Of a stretch of DNA of 64,000 bases, positions 53,011 to 63,790 are shown piece after piece. Each line of letters opens with the position of its first letter. Within the stretch, counting starts at the first letter, position 1. Both the position numbers and the translations under genes were made by a program. This DNA is from Variovorax paradoxus NBRC 15149 (GTDB lineage Bacteria; Pseudomonadota; Gammaproteobacteria; Burkholderiales; Burkholderiaceae_C). The notes under the pieces were generated by a model that had not been told where the DNA came from, did not search any database, and saw only the letters and a program-made list of their open reading frames with translations. The stretch spans positions 372,001-436,000 of the forward strand of contig NZ_BCUT01000005.1 in NCBI RefSeq assembly GCF_001591365.1, given 5' to 3'.

Positions 53011-55053
53011 ATGAAAGCCGCAGCCACGGACCCGTCCCAGCCAACGCGCCCCTTCGTCTCGCTGGCGCGCACGCTCACCGTCAGGGCCGCCCTTGCCATT
53101 CTTCTGGTGACGGGGCTGCTGCTCGCGGCGTTCTATGCGATCGGCTCCGCGCAGCAGCAGCGCAGCGCCGCGCAATACGCCAATGCCAAGGCCGAAGCGA
53201 TTGCGCGGTCGCTCGACATCTTCGACCGCACCATGCAGCTGACCGCGGAGAACGCCTACGGCGTCTTCCGGCGCCAGTTCTCGGCCACCTTCGCTGTCGA
53301 AGATGCGGCCCAAGGCATCGTGAGCAGCTACGGAACGCAGATCAATGGCGCGAGCACGAGCGAGGTGGATGCCTTCGCGCGGGATTTTCCCGGCGCCAAC
53401 GCCACGGTGTTCGTGGCGCAGGGCGAAGACTTCCGCCGCATCACGACCTCAGTCAAGAAGGAGAACGGCGAGCGCGCCATCGGAACGCTGCTCGACCGCA
53501 AGAGCGCAGCGTATCCGGTGCTGCGCTCGGGCAAGAAATTCATCGGCCGCGTCATGCTGTTCGGGCGCCCCTTCATGACGGTCTACGAGCCGGTGCGCGA
53601 CGCGGCGGACCATGTGGTCGCCGTGCTCTACATCGGCCTGGACATCTCGCAGCAGCAGGCCTCGTTCGGCGAAGCGGTGGGCCAGAGCCGGATCTTCGAC
53701 ACTGGCGGGCTCTACATCGTCAACCCGGGCGCAGACCCTGCCGCTGCCACGCTCGTGTTCCATCCGTCTGCGGCCGGCAAGAAGCTGTCCGAGGTTGTGC
53801 AGGGCGCGGATGCGGCCGGTTGGCTCGCCCGCCTGAAGGGCGAGGACGCCGCGTGGATCGAGGATGCGCCCGCGGTGCTGCAGTCGGCGCAGCCGGGGCA
53901 GCGCTATGCGTCCGTGAGCAGGAGCGATGCGACCGGCTGGCTGGTGGTGGCGGAGATGCCCGCCTCGGAAGTGATGGCCGATCTCTACCGCGAGATGCGC
54001 CTGCTCGGCGGCGTCATTGCGCTGGCCGCGCTGCTGCTGGGCACGGGGCTGATCGTCTTCATCCGGCGCATGGTGCGGCCGCTTCGCGTACTGAGCGAGC
54101 ATGTGCAGGCCATCGGCCAAGGGGACCTGTCGCGGCCGCTGTCGTCCGACCGCCGCGACGAGATCGGCGTCATCACGCGGGCCGTCGAGTCGATGCGCGG
54201 CGGCCTCGCCAAGGTGGTGGGCGGCGTGCGCCAGGGCACCGATGCGATCGCCACGGCTTCGGGCGAGATCGCCGCGGGCAACCAGGACCTTTCGTCGCGC
54301 ACCGAGGAGCAGGCCAGCTCGCTGGAGCAGACCGCGGCCTCGATGGAAGAGCTGACCTCCACGGTCAAGCAGAACGCGGACAACGCGCGGCAGGCGAATC
54401 AGCTCGCGCTCTCGGCCTCCGAAGTGGCAGTGAAGGGCGGCAATGTGGTGGGGCAGGTGGTGGACACCATGGCCTCGATCAATGCGTCCTCGAAGAAGAT
54501 CGTCGACATCATTGGCGTGATCGACGGCATCGCGTTCCAGACCAACATCCTGGCTTTGAATGCTGCGGTGGAAGCGGCACGTGCCGGCGAGCAGGGCCGC
54601 GGCTTCGCAGTGGTCGCTTCCGAAGTCCGCAACCTGGCCCAGCGCTCAGGCGCAGCCGCCAAGGAAATCAAGGGCCTGATCGACGACTCGGTGGGCAAGG
54701 TCGACATGGGCAGCGCCCTCGTGGGCGAAGCCGGCAAGACCATGGCCGAGATCGTGGGCAGCGTGAAACGCGTGACCGACATCATCGGAGAGATCACGGC
54801 CGCGAGCCAGGAGCAGAGCACCGGCATCGAGCAGGTGAACCAGGCGATTGCGCAGATGGACCAGGTGACGCAGCAGAACGCGGCGCTGGTCGAAGAAGCC
54901 GCGGCCGCGGCGCAGTCGATGCAGGAGCAGGCCGCGAGCCTCGTGCAGGCCGTGAGCGTGTTCAAGCTGGACGGCCCGCCGCGCCAGCCCGCAACCGCCC
55001 TGCGCCAAACCAGCCCTGTCCATTACCACGCGCCCGAGGTGGCGCCCATCTGA
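53011..55053 (+). CDS. methyl-accepting chemotaxis protein 5 (Cache_3-Cache_2-type sensor)
   Basis: The 680-residue receptor is the longest of the six. TM1 is at about 30-50. A large periplasmic Cache_3-Cache_2 domain (about 60-340) has VLRSGKKFIGRVMLFGRPFM and TVYEPVRDAADHVVAVLYIG. TM2 is near 333-353, then HAMP and a signalling domain of the KVDMGSALVGEAGKTMAEIV type. It ends HAPEVAPI and lacks the WxxF tether. The ATG at 53011 follows AGGAGAG. The ligand is not known; the Cache_3 fold often senses organic acids. Confidence 0.95.
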   Translation: MKAAATDPSQPTRPFVSLARTLTVRAALAILLVTGLLLAAFYAIGSAQQQRSAAQYANAKAEAIARSLDIFDRTMQLTAENAYGVFRRQFSATFAVEDAAQGIVSSYGTQINGASTSEVDAFARDFPGANATVFVAQGEDFRRITTSVKKENGERAIGTLLDRKSAAYPVLRSGKKFIGRVMLFGRPFMTVYEPVRDAADHVVAVLYIGLDISQQQASFGEAVGQSRIFDTGGLYIVNPGADPAAATLVFHPSAAGKKLSEVVQGADAAGWLARLKGEDAAWIEDAPAVLQSAQPGQRYASVSRSDATGWLVVAEMPASEVMADLYREMRLLGGVIALAALLLGTGLIVFIRRMVRPLRVLSEHVQAIGQGDLSRPLSSDRRDEIGVITRAVESMRGGLAKVVGGVRQGTDAIATASGEIAAGNQDLSSRTEEQASSLEQTAASMEELTSTVKQNADNARQANQLALSASEVAVKGGNVVGQVVDTMASINASSKKIVDIIGVIDGIAFQTNILALNAAVEAARAGEQGRGFAVVASEVRNLAQRSGAAAKEIKGLIDDSVGKVDMGSALVGEAGKTMAEIVGSVKRVTDIIGEITAASQEQSTGIEQVNQAIAQMDQVTQQNAALVEEAAAAAQSMQEQAASLVQAVSVFKLDGPPRQPATALRQTSPVHYHAPEVAPI

Positions 55054-55091
55054 GGCCGCGCGCCTCCTTCACTCCCATTCGGTATTCAAAG

Positions 55092-56642
55092 ATGAACTTC
55101 CTTTCCAACATGCGCATCGGAACGCGCCTGGCCATCGGCTTCGGCCTGGTTCTCGCGCTGACCCTGGTCTCGGCCGCCTTCGCCCTGGTGACCGCCCGAA
55201 GCAATGCCGAGGCCACGCGCCAGATGATGCAGAGCCCGCTCGCGAAGGAGCGGCTCATCTCCGACTGGTACGTGCTGACCTACTCGGCCATCGCGCGCAC
55301 CGCGATGATTGCCCGCACCACCGACGAGACGCTTCCCGTCACCTTTGCCGACGTCATCTCCGACAGCGTCAAGAAGGGCGGCGAGACCATGGCCAAGGTC
55401 GAGGCCCTGCTGGTGACCGACGTCGAGAAGTCGACCTTCAAGTCTATCGTCGAGCTGCGGGCCAAGTACCAGGCCGCCAAGGACGCGGTGCAGAAAGCCA
55501 AGGCCAGCGGCACTCCGGGCGAAGCGGAGGCGGTTTTCAAGAACATCTTCCAGCCGGCCGCCAAGGCCTATGAAAGCCGGGTGCTCGAACTGCTGGCGCT
55601 CGAGCGCAAGGCGATCGACGACATGAGCCATGCGATCGACGCGGCCAACGAGCGAGGCTTCAACCTGCGCATCGTGCTCACGGTGCTCACGCTGGTGATC
55701 GGCGCGGCCTGCGCCTTCCTGATCGCGCGCAGCGTCACGCAGCCGCTGGGCCGCGCGGTGAAGGTGGCCGAAACCGTGGCGAGCGGCGACCTGGGCTCGG
55801 TCATCGAAGCCGACTCGCGCGACGAGACCGGCCAGCTCATGCAGGCGCTGAAGCACATGAACGAGAGCCTGGCCAGGGTGGTCGGCGAAGTGCGCCAGGG
55901 CACCGACACCATCGCGACCGCATCGGGCCAGATCGCGGCGGGCAACCGGGACCTCTCGGCGCGCACCGAGGAGCAAGCCAGTTCGCTCGAGCAGACGGCA
56001 GCCTCGATGGAAGAGCTCACGAGCACCGTCAAGCAGAACGCCGACAACGCGCGGCAGGCCAACCAACTCGCGCTCTCGGCCTCCGAGGTCGCGGTGAAGG
56101 GCGGGGGCGTGGTGGGGCAGGTGGTCGATACCATGGCTTCGATCAATGCCTCGTCCAAGAAGATCGTCGACATCATCGGCGTGATCGATGGCATCGCGTT
56201 CCAGACCAACATCCTCGCGCTCAACGCTGCAGTTGAAGCCGCAAGAGCCGGTGAGCAGGGAAGAGGCTTCGCAGTCGTCGCCTCCGAAGTGCGCAACCTC
56301 GCCCAGCGCTCGGGCGCAGCGGCAAAAGAAATCAAGGGCCTGATCGACGACTCGGTGGACAAGGTCGAGGCCGGCAGCCGCCAGGTGGCCGAAGCGGGCC
56401 GCACGATGGACGAGATCGTCGACAGCGTCAAGCGCGTGACCGACATCATGGGCGAGATCACGGCGGCCAGCCAGGAACAGAGCACCGGCATCGAGCAGGT
56501 GAACCAGGCGATTGCGCAAATGGACCAGGTGACGCAGCAGAACGCGGCGCTGGTGGAAGAAGCGGCGGCTGCGGCGCAGTCGATGCAGGAGCAGGCCGCG
56601 AGCCTGGTCGAGTCGGTCAGCGTGTTCCGGCGCGCCGCCTGA
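55092..56642 (+). CDS. methyl-accepting chemotaxis protein 6 (four-helix-bundle sensor; mosaic signalling domain)
   Basis: The 516-residue receptor begins MNFLSNMRIGTRLAIGFGLV, with a four-helix-bundle sensor and TM2 near 190-212. Its signalling domain is a mosaic. The first half (VAVKGGGVVGQVVDTMASIN) resembles receptors 1, 4 and 5, and the second half (KVEAGSRQVAEAGRTMDEIV) resembles receptors 2 and 3. Bases 56328-56560 are identical to receptor 3. It ends VSVFRRAA, with almost no tail and no tether. It is last in the array. Confidence 0.95.
   Translation: MNFLSNMRIGTRLAIGFGLVLALTLVSAAFALVTARSNAEATRQMMQSPLAKERLISDWYVLTYSAIARTAMIARTTDETLPVTFADVISDSVKKGGETMAKVEALLVTDVEKSTFKSIVELRAKYQAAKDAVQKAKASGTPGEAEAVFKNIFQPAAKAYESRVLELLALERKAIDDMSHAIDAANERGFNLRIVLTVLTLVIGAACAFLIARSVTQPLGRAVKVAETVASGDLGSVIEADSRDETGQLMQALKHMNESLARVVGEVRQGTDTIATASGQIAAGNRDLSARTEEQASSLEQTAASMEELTSTVKQNADNARQANQLALSASEVAVKGGGVVGQVVDTMASINASSKKIVDIIGVIDGIAFQTNILALNAAVEAARAGEQGRGFAVVASEVRNLAQRSGAAAKEIKGLIDDSVDKVEAGSRQVAEAGRTMDEIVDSVKRVTDIMGEITAASQEQSTGIEQVNQAIAQMDQVTQQNAALVEEAAAAAQSMQEQAASLVESVSVFRRAA
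56328..56560 (+). repeat. 233-bp perfect repeat shared with receptor 3 (copy in receptor 6)
   Basis: Partner of 50725-50957. The left boundary coincides with the switch in sequence type inside receptor 6. Confidence 0.96.
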
Positions 56643-56659
56643 AATGTTCCACCGGGCAC

Positions 56660-56686
56660 TTCATTTTCCGCGCCGCCTGCCGATAG
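56660..56686 (+). promoter_or_regulatory. probable sigma-28 promoter of flgK-flgL
   Basis: TTCATTTT (56660-56667), 11 bp, then GCCGATAG (56679-56686). The -10 matches 7 of 8 bases and the -35 matches 5 of 8. It is 65 bp upstream of flgK. Confidence 0.6.
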
Positions 56687-56696
56687 ACAGGAAGCA

Positions 56697-56714
56697 GGCA
56701 TCGCAAGCGATGCC
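56697..56714 (+). repeat. inverted repeat in the flgK leader
   Basis: ggcatcgc-aa-gcgatgcc is a perfect 8-bp inverted repeat downstream of the probable sigma-28 promoter and 38 bp before flgK. There is no following T-run. It could fold in the transcript leader or bind a regulator. Confidence 0.45.
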
Positions 56715-56751
56715 CGGTGCCAACAAGAAAACGTTTTACAGGTAAAGCCTC

Positions 56752-58710
<1,959 letters not shown>

Positions 58711-58750
58711 GCCGGCCGCATTTTTCCAAAGAAGATCTTCAGGAGCCGCG

Positions 58751-59962
58751 ATGCGCATCAGCACCCAATCCTTCTACGCCCAGAGCATGAGCTCGCTGGG
58801 TTCGCAGCAGCAGCAGCTGTTCCGCATCCAGCAGCAGCTCGCTGCGGGCACCAAGTTCCTGACGGCTGCCGACGATCCGGTGGCCGCCGCGCGCGCGCTG
58901 GGCGTGAGCCAGTCGATGGCGGAGTCGGCGCAGTACGCCACCAGCCGCAGCCGCGCGATGCTCTCGCTCTCGCAGGAAGAGACCGCGCTGAAGTCGGCCA
59001 CCTCGATCATGCAGAACATGAAGACGCTCGCGGTGCAGGCGGGCAACGGCACGCTGTCGGATGCCGACCGCGCCTCGCTGGCCACCACGCTGCAGGGCAA
59101 CCTGGACCAGCTCGTGAACGTGGCCAATGCCGACGACGGCAACGGCCAGTTCCTGTTCGCCGGCTTCAAGAGCGGGAGCCAGCCCTTCGTGGCCGGCGCC
59201 GCCGGCGGCATCCAGTACATGGGCGACCAGGGCCAGCGGCTGATGCAGGTCGACGTGTCGCGCCAGATGTCCACCACGGACGACGGGCGCAGCGTGTTCC
59301 AGTCGGTGCAGGGCGGCGCGGGCTACGTGAGCTCGGCGGGCGCGGCCAACACCGGCTCCGGCGTCTTCGGCGCCGTGGGCGTGACCGACGCGGGCGCGGC
59401 CAACTACGGCAAGGACTTCGTCATCAGCTTCAGCGGCGGCAACTACACGGTGGCCACGCAGGAGACGCCGCCCGTGGTGGCCGCATCGGGCGCCTATGTG
59501 CCGGGCGCCGCCATCTCGTTCGGCGGCCTGCAGATCACCATGAGCGGCGCGCCGGCCGATGGCGACACCTTCCAGGTGGCCACCGCGCGCAATGCGGGCA
59601 CCGACGTGTTCGCCGCCATCGGCGAACTGGTCACCGCGCTCAGGCAGCCGCTCGCCGGCAATGGCGATTCGGCGAAGGCCGACCTGCTCAACGCGCTCAG
59701 CACCTTCAATGTCAAGATCACCAACGCGCACGACAACGTGCTCACCGTGATGTCGTCGATCGGCTCGCGCATGAACGAGATCGACGCGCTCGACACCAGC
59801 GGTGCCTCGCGCGGCCTGACCGACAAGGCCTACCTCTCGGAACTGGTGGACCTGGACCCGGCCAGCGCCATCTCGGAATTCCTGCAGCGCCAGACCTCGC
59901 TCCAGGCCACCCAGCAGACCTTCGCGCGGCTGCACAGCATCGCGCTGTTCAACTACCTGTGA
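58751..59962 (+). CDS. flgL: flagellar hook-filament junction protein FlgL
   Basis: The 403-residue protein begins MRISTQSFYAQSMSSLGSQQ, with GTKFLTAADDPVAAARAL. The C-terminus ends QQTFARLHSIALFNYL, as is usual. An insertion region has SFGGLQITMSGAPADGDTFQ, matching a motif in FlgK. It lies 40 bp after flgK and converges on fliR with 19 bp between and no terminator seen. Confidence 0.97.
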   Translation: MRISTQSFYAQSMSSLGSQQQQLFRIQQQLAAGTKFLTAADDPVAAARALGVSQSMAESAQYATSRSRAMLSLSQEETALKSATSIMQNMKTLAVQAGNGTLSDADRASLATTLQGNLDQLVNVANADDGNGQFLFAGFKSGSQPFVAGAAGGIQYMGDQGQRLMQVDVSRQMSTTDDGRSVFQSVQGGAGYVSSAGAANTGSGVFGAVGVTDAGAANYGKDFVISFSGGNYTVATQETPPVVAASGAYVPGAAISFGGLQITMSGAPADGDTFQVATARNAGTDVFAAIGELVTALRQPLAGNGDSAKADLLNALSTFNVKITNAHDNVLTVMSSIGSRMNEIDALDTSGASRGLTDKAYLSELVDLDPASAISEFLQRQTSLQATQQTFARLHSIALFNYL

Positions 59963-59981
59963 ATGGGAAGGGGCGTGCGGC

Positions 59982-60776
59982 TCAGGGCCGCAGCGCCTGC
60001 ATCAGCTGCGGCAGCGAAGACAGCGCGGCGGCAAAGCGCGGCTCCAGGAAGGCGCCGAGCTGCGGCATCAGCAGCTGCAGCATGCCGATGCCCGCCAGCA
60101 GCGTGAGCGGAAAGCCCACCGCAAAGATGCTGAACTGCGGCGATGCGCGGTTCAGGATGCCCATCGCAAGGTTGAGCGTGAGCAGTGCGGTCACCAGCGG
60201 CAGCGCCAGCATCAGCCCGTTGGCAAAGATGCGGCCGCCGCCGGACACCAGCAGCGTCCAGCCCTGCGCCGCCAGCGGTGCATCGGCAATGGGCAGCGTG
60301 TGGAAGCTGTCGGCCAGCGCGGCCAGCATCAGCAGGTGGCCGTCCACCGCCAGGAAAAGAAGAATGGCCAGCATGTGCATGAGGCGCGCGACCACCATGG
60401 TGGCGCCGCCGGCCATCGGGTCGAAGAAGGACGCGAACGACAGGCCCATCTGCAGGCCGATGTACTCGCCCGCGGCCAGCACGGCCGCGAACACCATGCG
60501 CATCGTGAAACCGATCGCGCCGCCGATGAGCACCTGCTGCACGATGATCCACACGCCGCCCGCGGAGACCACCGGCACCGCGGGCATCGGCCCGAGCGTG
60601 GGCGCAAGGGCCACCGCCAGCAGCGCGGCAATGGCCACCTTGGTCTGGCGCGCGACGCCGGGCTCGCCGAACACCGGCGCGGTGCTCACCAGCGCCAGCA
60701 TGCGGACGAAGGGCCACAGGAAGGCCGTCAGCCAGGCGGTCAGCTCCGCCGAGGTGACGGAGAAGATGGCGGGCAT
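59982..60776 (-). CDS. fliR: flagellar export gate protein FliR
   Basis: The 264-residue inner-membrane protein has about six hydrophobic segments. It begins MPAIFSVTSAELTAWLTAFL and has TAPVFGEPGVARQTKVAIAA. It forms the FliPQR export channel. It is last of the leftward fliLMNOPQR operon. Confidence 0.97.
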   Translation of the reverse strand: MPAIFSVTSAELTAWLTAFLWPFVRMLALVSTAPVFGEPGVARQTKVAIAALLAVALAPTLGPMPAVPVVSAGGVWIIVQQVLIGGAIGFTMRMVFAAVLAAGEYIGLQMGLSFASFFDPMAGGATMVVARLMHMLAILLFLAVDGHLLMLAALADSFHTLPIADAPLAAQGWTLLVSGGGRIFANGLMLALPLVTALLTLNLAMGILNRASPQFSIFAVGFPLTLLAGIGMLQLLMPQLGAFLEPRFAAALSSLPQLMQALRP

Positions 60777-60788
60777 GTCGGCGCGCGC

Positions 60789-61058
60789 TCAGGCGACCAG
60801 CTGCGGGATGCTCGAGAACAGCGTGCGGATGTAGTCGAGCATCTGCGCCAGCATCCAGGGGCCGGCCAGCACCAGCACCGCGAACACCGCCAGCAGCTTG
60901 GGAATGAAGGACAGCGTGGCTTCGTTGATCTGCGTGGCGGCCTGGAAGATGCTGATGACCAGGCCCACGACCAGCGCCACCAGCAGCATCGGCGCGCCCA
61001 GCAGCAGCGAGACGTGGATGGCCTGGCTGCCCAGGGACATGACGGATTCGGGAGTCAT
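60789..61058 (-). CDS. fliQ: flagellar export gate protein FliQ
   Basis: The 89-residue protein has two membrane segments and the family motif FQAATQINEATLSFIPKLLA. It lies between fliP and fliR. Confidence 0.97.
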   Translation of the reverse strand: MTPESVMSLGSQAIHVSLLLGAPMLLVALVVGLVISIFQAATQINEATLSFIPKLLAVFAVLVLAGPWMLAQMLDYIRTLFSSIPQLVA

Positions 61059-61067
61059 TGCGCGCCT

Positions 61068-61829
61068 CTAAAGATAAAAGCTCTGGGCCAGTGCGCCGAT
61101 CAGCAGCTGCCAGCCATCGGCCATGACGAACAGCATCAGCTTGAAGGGCAGCGCGATGGAGGCGGGCGGCACCATCATCATGCCCATCGACATCAGCACG
61201 CTGGCCACCACCAGGTCGATGATGAGGAACGGAATGAAGATGGTGAAGCCGATCTGGAACGCGGTCTTCAGCTCGCTGATCACGAACGAAGGCAGCAGGA
61301 TGCGCAGCGGCACTTCTTCCGGGCCCTGCATGTCGGGGATCTTCGCGAGCCTGGCGAACAGGGCCAGGTCGTTCTCGCGCGTCTGCTTCAGCATGAAGGA
61401 CTTGAAGGGCGCAATGCCTTTCTCGAGCGCCTTCTCGGCCGTGATCTTGTTCTCGGAAAAGGGCTTGTAGGCCTCGTCGTGGACCTTGTCGAACACCGGC
61501 GCCATCACGAAGAAGGTCAGGAACAGCGACAGGCCCACCAGGATCTGGTTGGGCGGCGACGACTGCGTGCCGATGGCCGTGCGCAGCAGGCCCAGCACGA
61601 TGAGGATGCGCGTGAAGCTTGTCATGCTCAGCAGCAGCGCCGGCAGGAAGCTGAGCGAGGTCAGCATCACCAGCGTCTGCACGCTGAGCGACCAGGTCTG
61701 GCTGCCGCCCGGCCCGGGCGTGTTGGTGAGGCCGGGCAGGCCCTGAGCCGACGCCGCCGTCGGCAGCGCGAGGGCGAGCAGCATCAGCGCGAAGCCGGCA
61801 AGGCTTCGTTGGCGGACGGTGCGCATCAT
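61068..61829 (-). CDS. fliP: flagellar export gate protein FliP
   Basis: The 253-residue protein has a signal peptide ending near ASAQGLPG. SFTRILIVLGLLRTAIGTQ and IPFLIIDLVVASVLMSMGMM are highly conserved. Its start overlaps the fliO stop (61826-61829). Confidence 0.98.
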   Translation of the reverse strand: MMRTVRQRSLAGFALMLLALALPTAASAQGLPGLTNTPGPGGSQTWSLSVQTLVMLTSLSFLPALLLSMTSFTRILIVLGLLRTAIGTQSSPPNQILVGLSLFLTFFVMAPVFDKVHDEAYKPFSENKITAEKALEKGIAPFKSFMLKQTRENDLALFARLAKIPDMQGPEEVPLRILLPSFVISELKTAFQIGFTIFIPFLIIDLVVASVLMSMGMMMVPPASIALPFKLMLFVMADGWQLLIGALAQSFYL

Positions 61830-62311
61830 GGATGGGGCCGCTGAAGGCCGAGCGAGTCGCGCAGCTTCTGGGCGAACAGGCCCGCCGCGCCGGCCAGGCG
61901 GGCATCAGGCATGGCACTGGCCGGCGGCGCCGCGGGCAGAACCTGTGCCGGCAGCGAATGCAGTGCGTTGACGCGGCCGGCCGCAACGCCCAGCACCAGC
62001 CAGGTGCCGCCGACCTCGACCACGACCACGCGCTCGCGCTGGCCGACCATGGTGCTGGAGACCACCTTCACCGATTGGCCGCCGCCCAGGCGCTGCAGGC
62101 CGAAGCGGCGCGCGGCCCAGGCGCACAGGAAGATCAGGCCCAGCACCGTGAACATGCCGAAGCCGGCCTGCAGCAGGCTGGAGGCGCCCACGGCCGGCGC
62201 GGCGGCCTCCACGGGCGAGGGCACGGTCGGCAGCGCAGCGTGGGCGGCAACGCAGGCCGCGGCCGCGAACGAAGCCGCGGCCTGCCGCAGCCGGCGGGCG
62301 AAGAGGCTCAT
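61826..62311 (-). CDS. fliO: flagellar biosynthesis protein FliO
   Basis: The 161-residue protein has an N-terminal signal-like segment and one membrane segment (FGMFTVLGLIFLCAWAARRF). A short cytoplasmic domain with VVEVGGTWLVLGVAAGRVNA follows. FliO helps FliP assemble. It overlaps both neighbours by 4 bp. Confidence 0.93.
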   Translation of the reverse strand: MSLFARRLRQAAASFAAAACVAAHAALPTVPSPVEAAAPAVGASSLLQAGFGMFTVLGLIFLCAWAARRFGLQRLGGGQSVKVVSSTMVGQRERVVVVEVGGTWLVLGVAAGRVNALHSLPAQVLPAAPPASAMPDARLAGAAGLFAQKLRDSLGLQRPHP

Positions 62312-62775
62312 GACCGGCCGAGCTTCTGCATGCGCTCGGAGGGCGTGACGATGTCGGTCAGGCGGATGCCGTACTTCTCGTTGACCACCACCACTTCGCC
62401 CTGCGCGATCAGGTAGCCGTTGATCAGCACGTCCAGCGGCTGGCCGGCCAGGCCGTCGAGCTCGACCACCGAGCCCTGCGAAAGTTGCAGCAGGCTCTTG
62501 ATGGTGATGCGGGTGCGGCCGAGCTCGGCCGTGAGCTGCACCGGCACGTCGAGGATGCGCTCCACGTCCACCGGCGAGCCGGCGCCGGTCGCCATGGCCT
62601 GCAGCGGCTGGAACACGCGGCTGCCCGCGGGAGCGGCAGCCGGTGCGGGAGCGGGAGCGATCGCCGGCGGGGCGGCGGGGGCGAAGGCGGGCGTGGGCGC
62701 GGAGGCCGCGGTCTGCTCGGCCAGCGCGCTGGCCCAGTCGTCCGCATCGCTGGTGGATGGGGTGTTGTCAGTCAT
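62308..62775 (-). CDS. fliN: flagellar motor switch protein FliN
   Basis: The 155-residue C-ring protein has a long Ala/Pro-rich N-terminal region (about residues 15-60). The C-terminal SpoA domain includes VPVQLTAELGRTRITIKSLL and SVVELDGLAGQPLDVLINGY. Its start overlaps the fliM end by 8 bp. Confidence 0.97.
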   Translation of the reverse strand: MTDNTPSTSDADDWASALAEQTAASAPTPAFAPAAPPAIAPAPAPAAAPAGSRVFQPLQAMATGAGSPVDVERILDVPVQLTAELGRTRITIKSLLQLSQGSVVELDGLAGQPLDVLINGYLIAQGEVVVVNEKYGIRLTDIVTPSERMQKLGRS

Positions 62776-63769
62776 GGTCGTTCTTCGGATCGCTGTCTTG
62801 GTGGGAGATCATCTGCAGCACGCGCAGGGCATAGCGCTCGTTCGACACCCCGTAGCCGCATTCCATGACCGGAATGCCGTCCACGCGCGCGGTGATCGAC
62901 GTCGGAAGCTCGATGGGCAGCACGTCGCCCACCTGCAGCTTGAGCACCTCGCCAATGGTCGAGGGCAGCGTGATGAATTCGGCGCTGAGCTCCACGTCGG
63001 CGCTCTGCATCTGCTGGGACATCTGGCGCACCCAGCGCTTGTCGACCTCGATCTCGTCCTGCACCGGGTTGGACAGCAGGTCGCGGATCGGCTCGATCAT
63101 CGAATAGGGAATGCACACGTGCAGGAAGCCGCCCACCGGGCCGAACTCGATCTGCAGCGTGGTGTTGATCACCACCTCGTTGGGCGCGACGATGTTGGCG
63201 AGCTTGCCGTGCATCTCGGCGCGCACGTAGTCGAAGCTCAGCGGGAACACCGGCTGCCAGGCGTCGGCATAGCACTGCAGCGTGAGGTTCAGCAGCCGCT
63301 TGATGATGCGCTGCTCGGTGCGCGTGAAGTCGCGCCCCTCGACGCGCACGTGGTAGCGCCCGTCGCTGCCGAACAGGTTGTCGACCACCAGGAACACCAG
63401 CTTCGGATCGAACACGAACAGCGCCGTGCCGCGCAGCGGCTTCATGTGCAGCATGTTGATGTTGGCCGGCACCGGCAGGTGGCGCACGAACTCGCCGTAC
63501 TGCTGGATGTGTACCGGCCCGACCGAGATGTCGGGGCTGCGGCGCATGAAGTTCAGCAGCGAGCTGCGCAGGTGGCGGGCAAAGCGCTCGTTGATGACTT
63601 CGAGCGTGTGCATGCGGCTGCGCACCACGCGGTCGGGCGCACCCAGGTCGTACACCGGCAGGCCGTCCGCGCGGGCGGCGGCGCCGTCGCTCTGCTCGGG
63701 CGCGCCGCCGGTGACGCCCTGCAGCAGCGCGTCGACCTCGTCCTGGGAGAGCACTTGTTCATAGGCCAT
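62768..63769 (-). CDS. fliM: flagellar motor switch protein FliM
   Basis: The 333-residue C-ring protein begins MAYEQVLSQDEVDALLQGVT, the CheY-P-binding segment. The middle domain has VGPVHIQQYGEFVRHLPVPA, and the C-terminal SpoA domain ends the protein. It reverses motor rotation when CheY-P binds. Confidence 0.98.
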   Translation of the reverse strand: MAYEQVLSQDEVDALLQGVTGGAPEQSDGAAARADGLPVYDLGAPDRVVRSRMHTLEVINERFARHLRSSLLNFMRRSPDISVGPVHIQQYGEFVRHLPVPANINMLHMKPLRGTALFVFDPKLVFLVVDNLFGSDGRYHVRVEGRDFTRTEQRIIKRLLNLTLQCYADAWQPVFPLSFDYVRAEMHGKLANIVAPNEVVINTTLQIEFGPVGGFLHVCIPYSMIEPIRDLLSNPVQDEIEVDKRWVRQMSQQMQSADVELSAEFITLPSTIGEVLKLQVGDVLPIELPTSITARVDGIPVMECGYGVSNERYALRVLQMISHQDSDPKNDHD

Positions 63770-63790
63770 GGATCGGCGGTCCGGAAAGGG

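Noticed and set aside
46200..56600. Repeated ~400-bp blocks as a possible CRISPR or satellite array
   Set aside because: They are the conserved signalling domains of six in-frame receptor genes.
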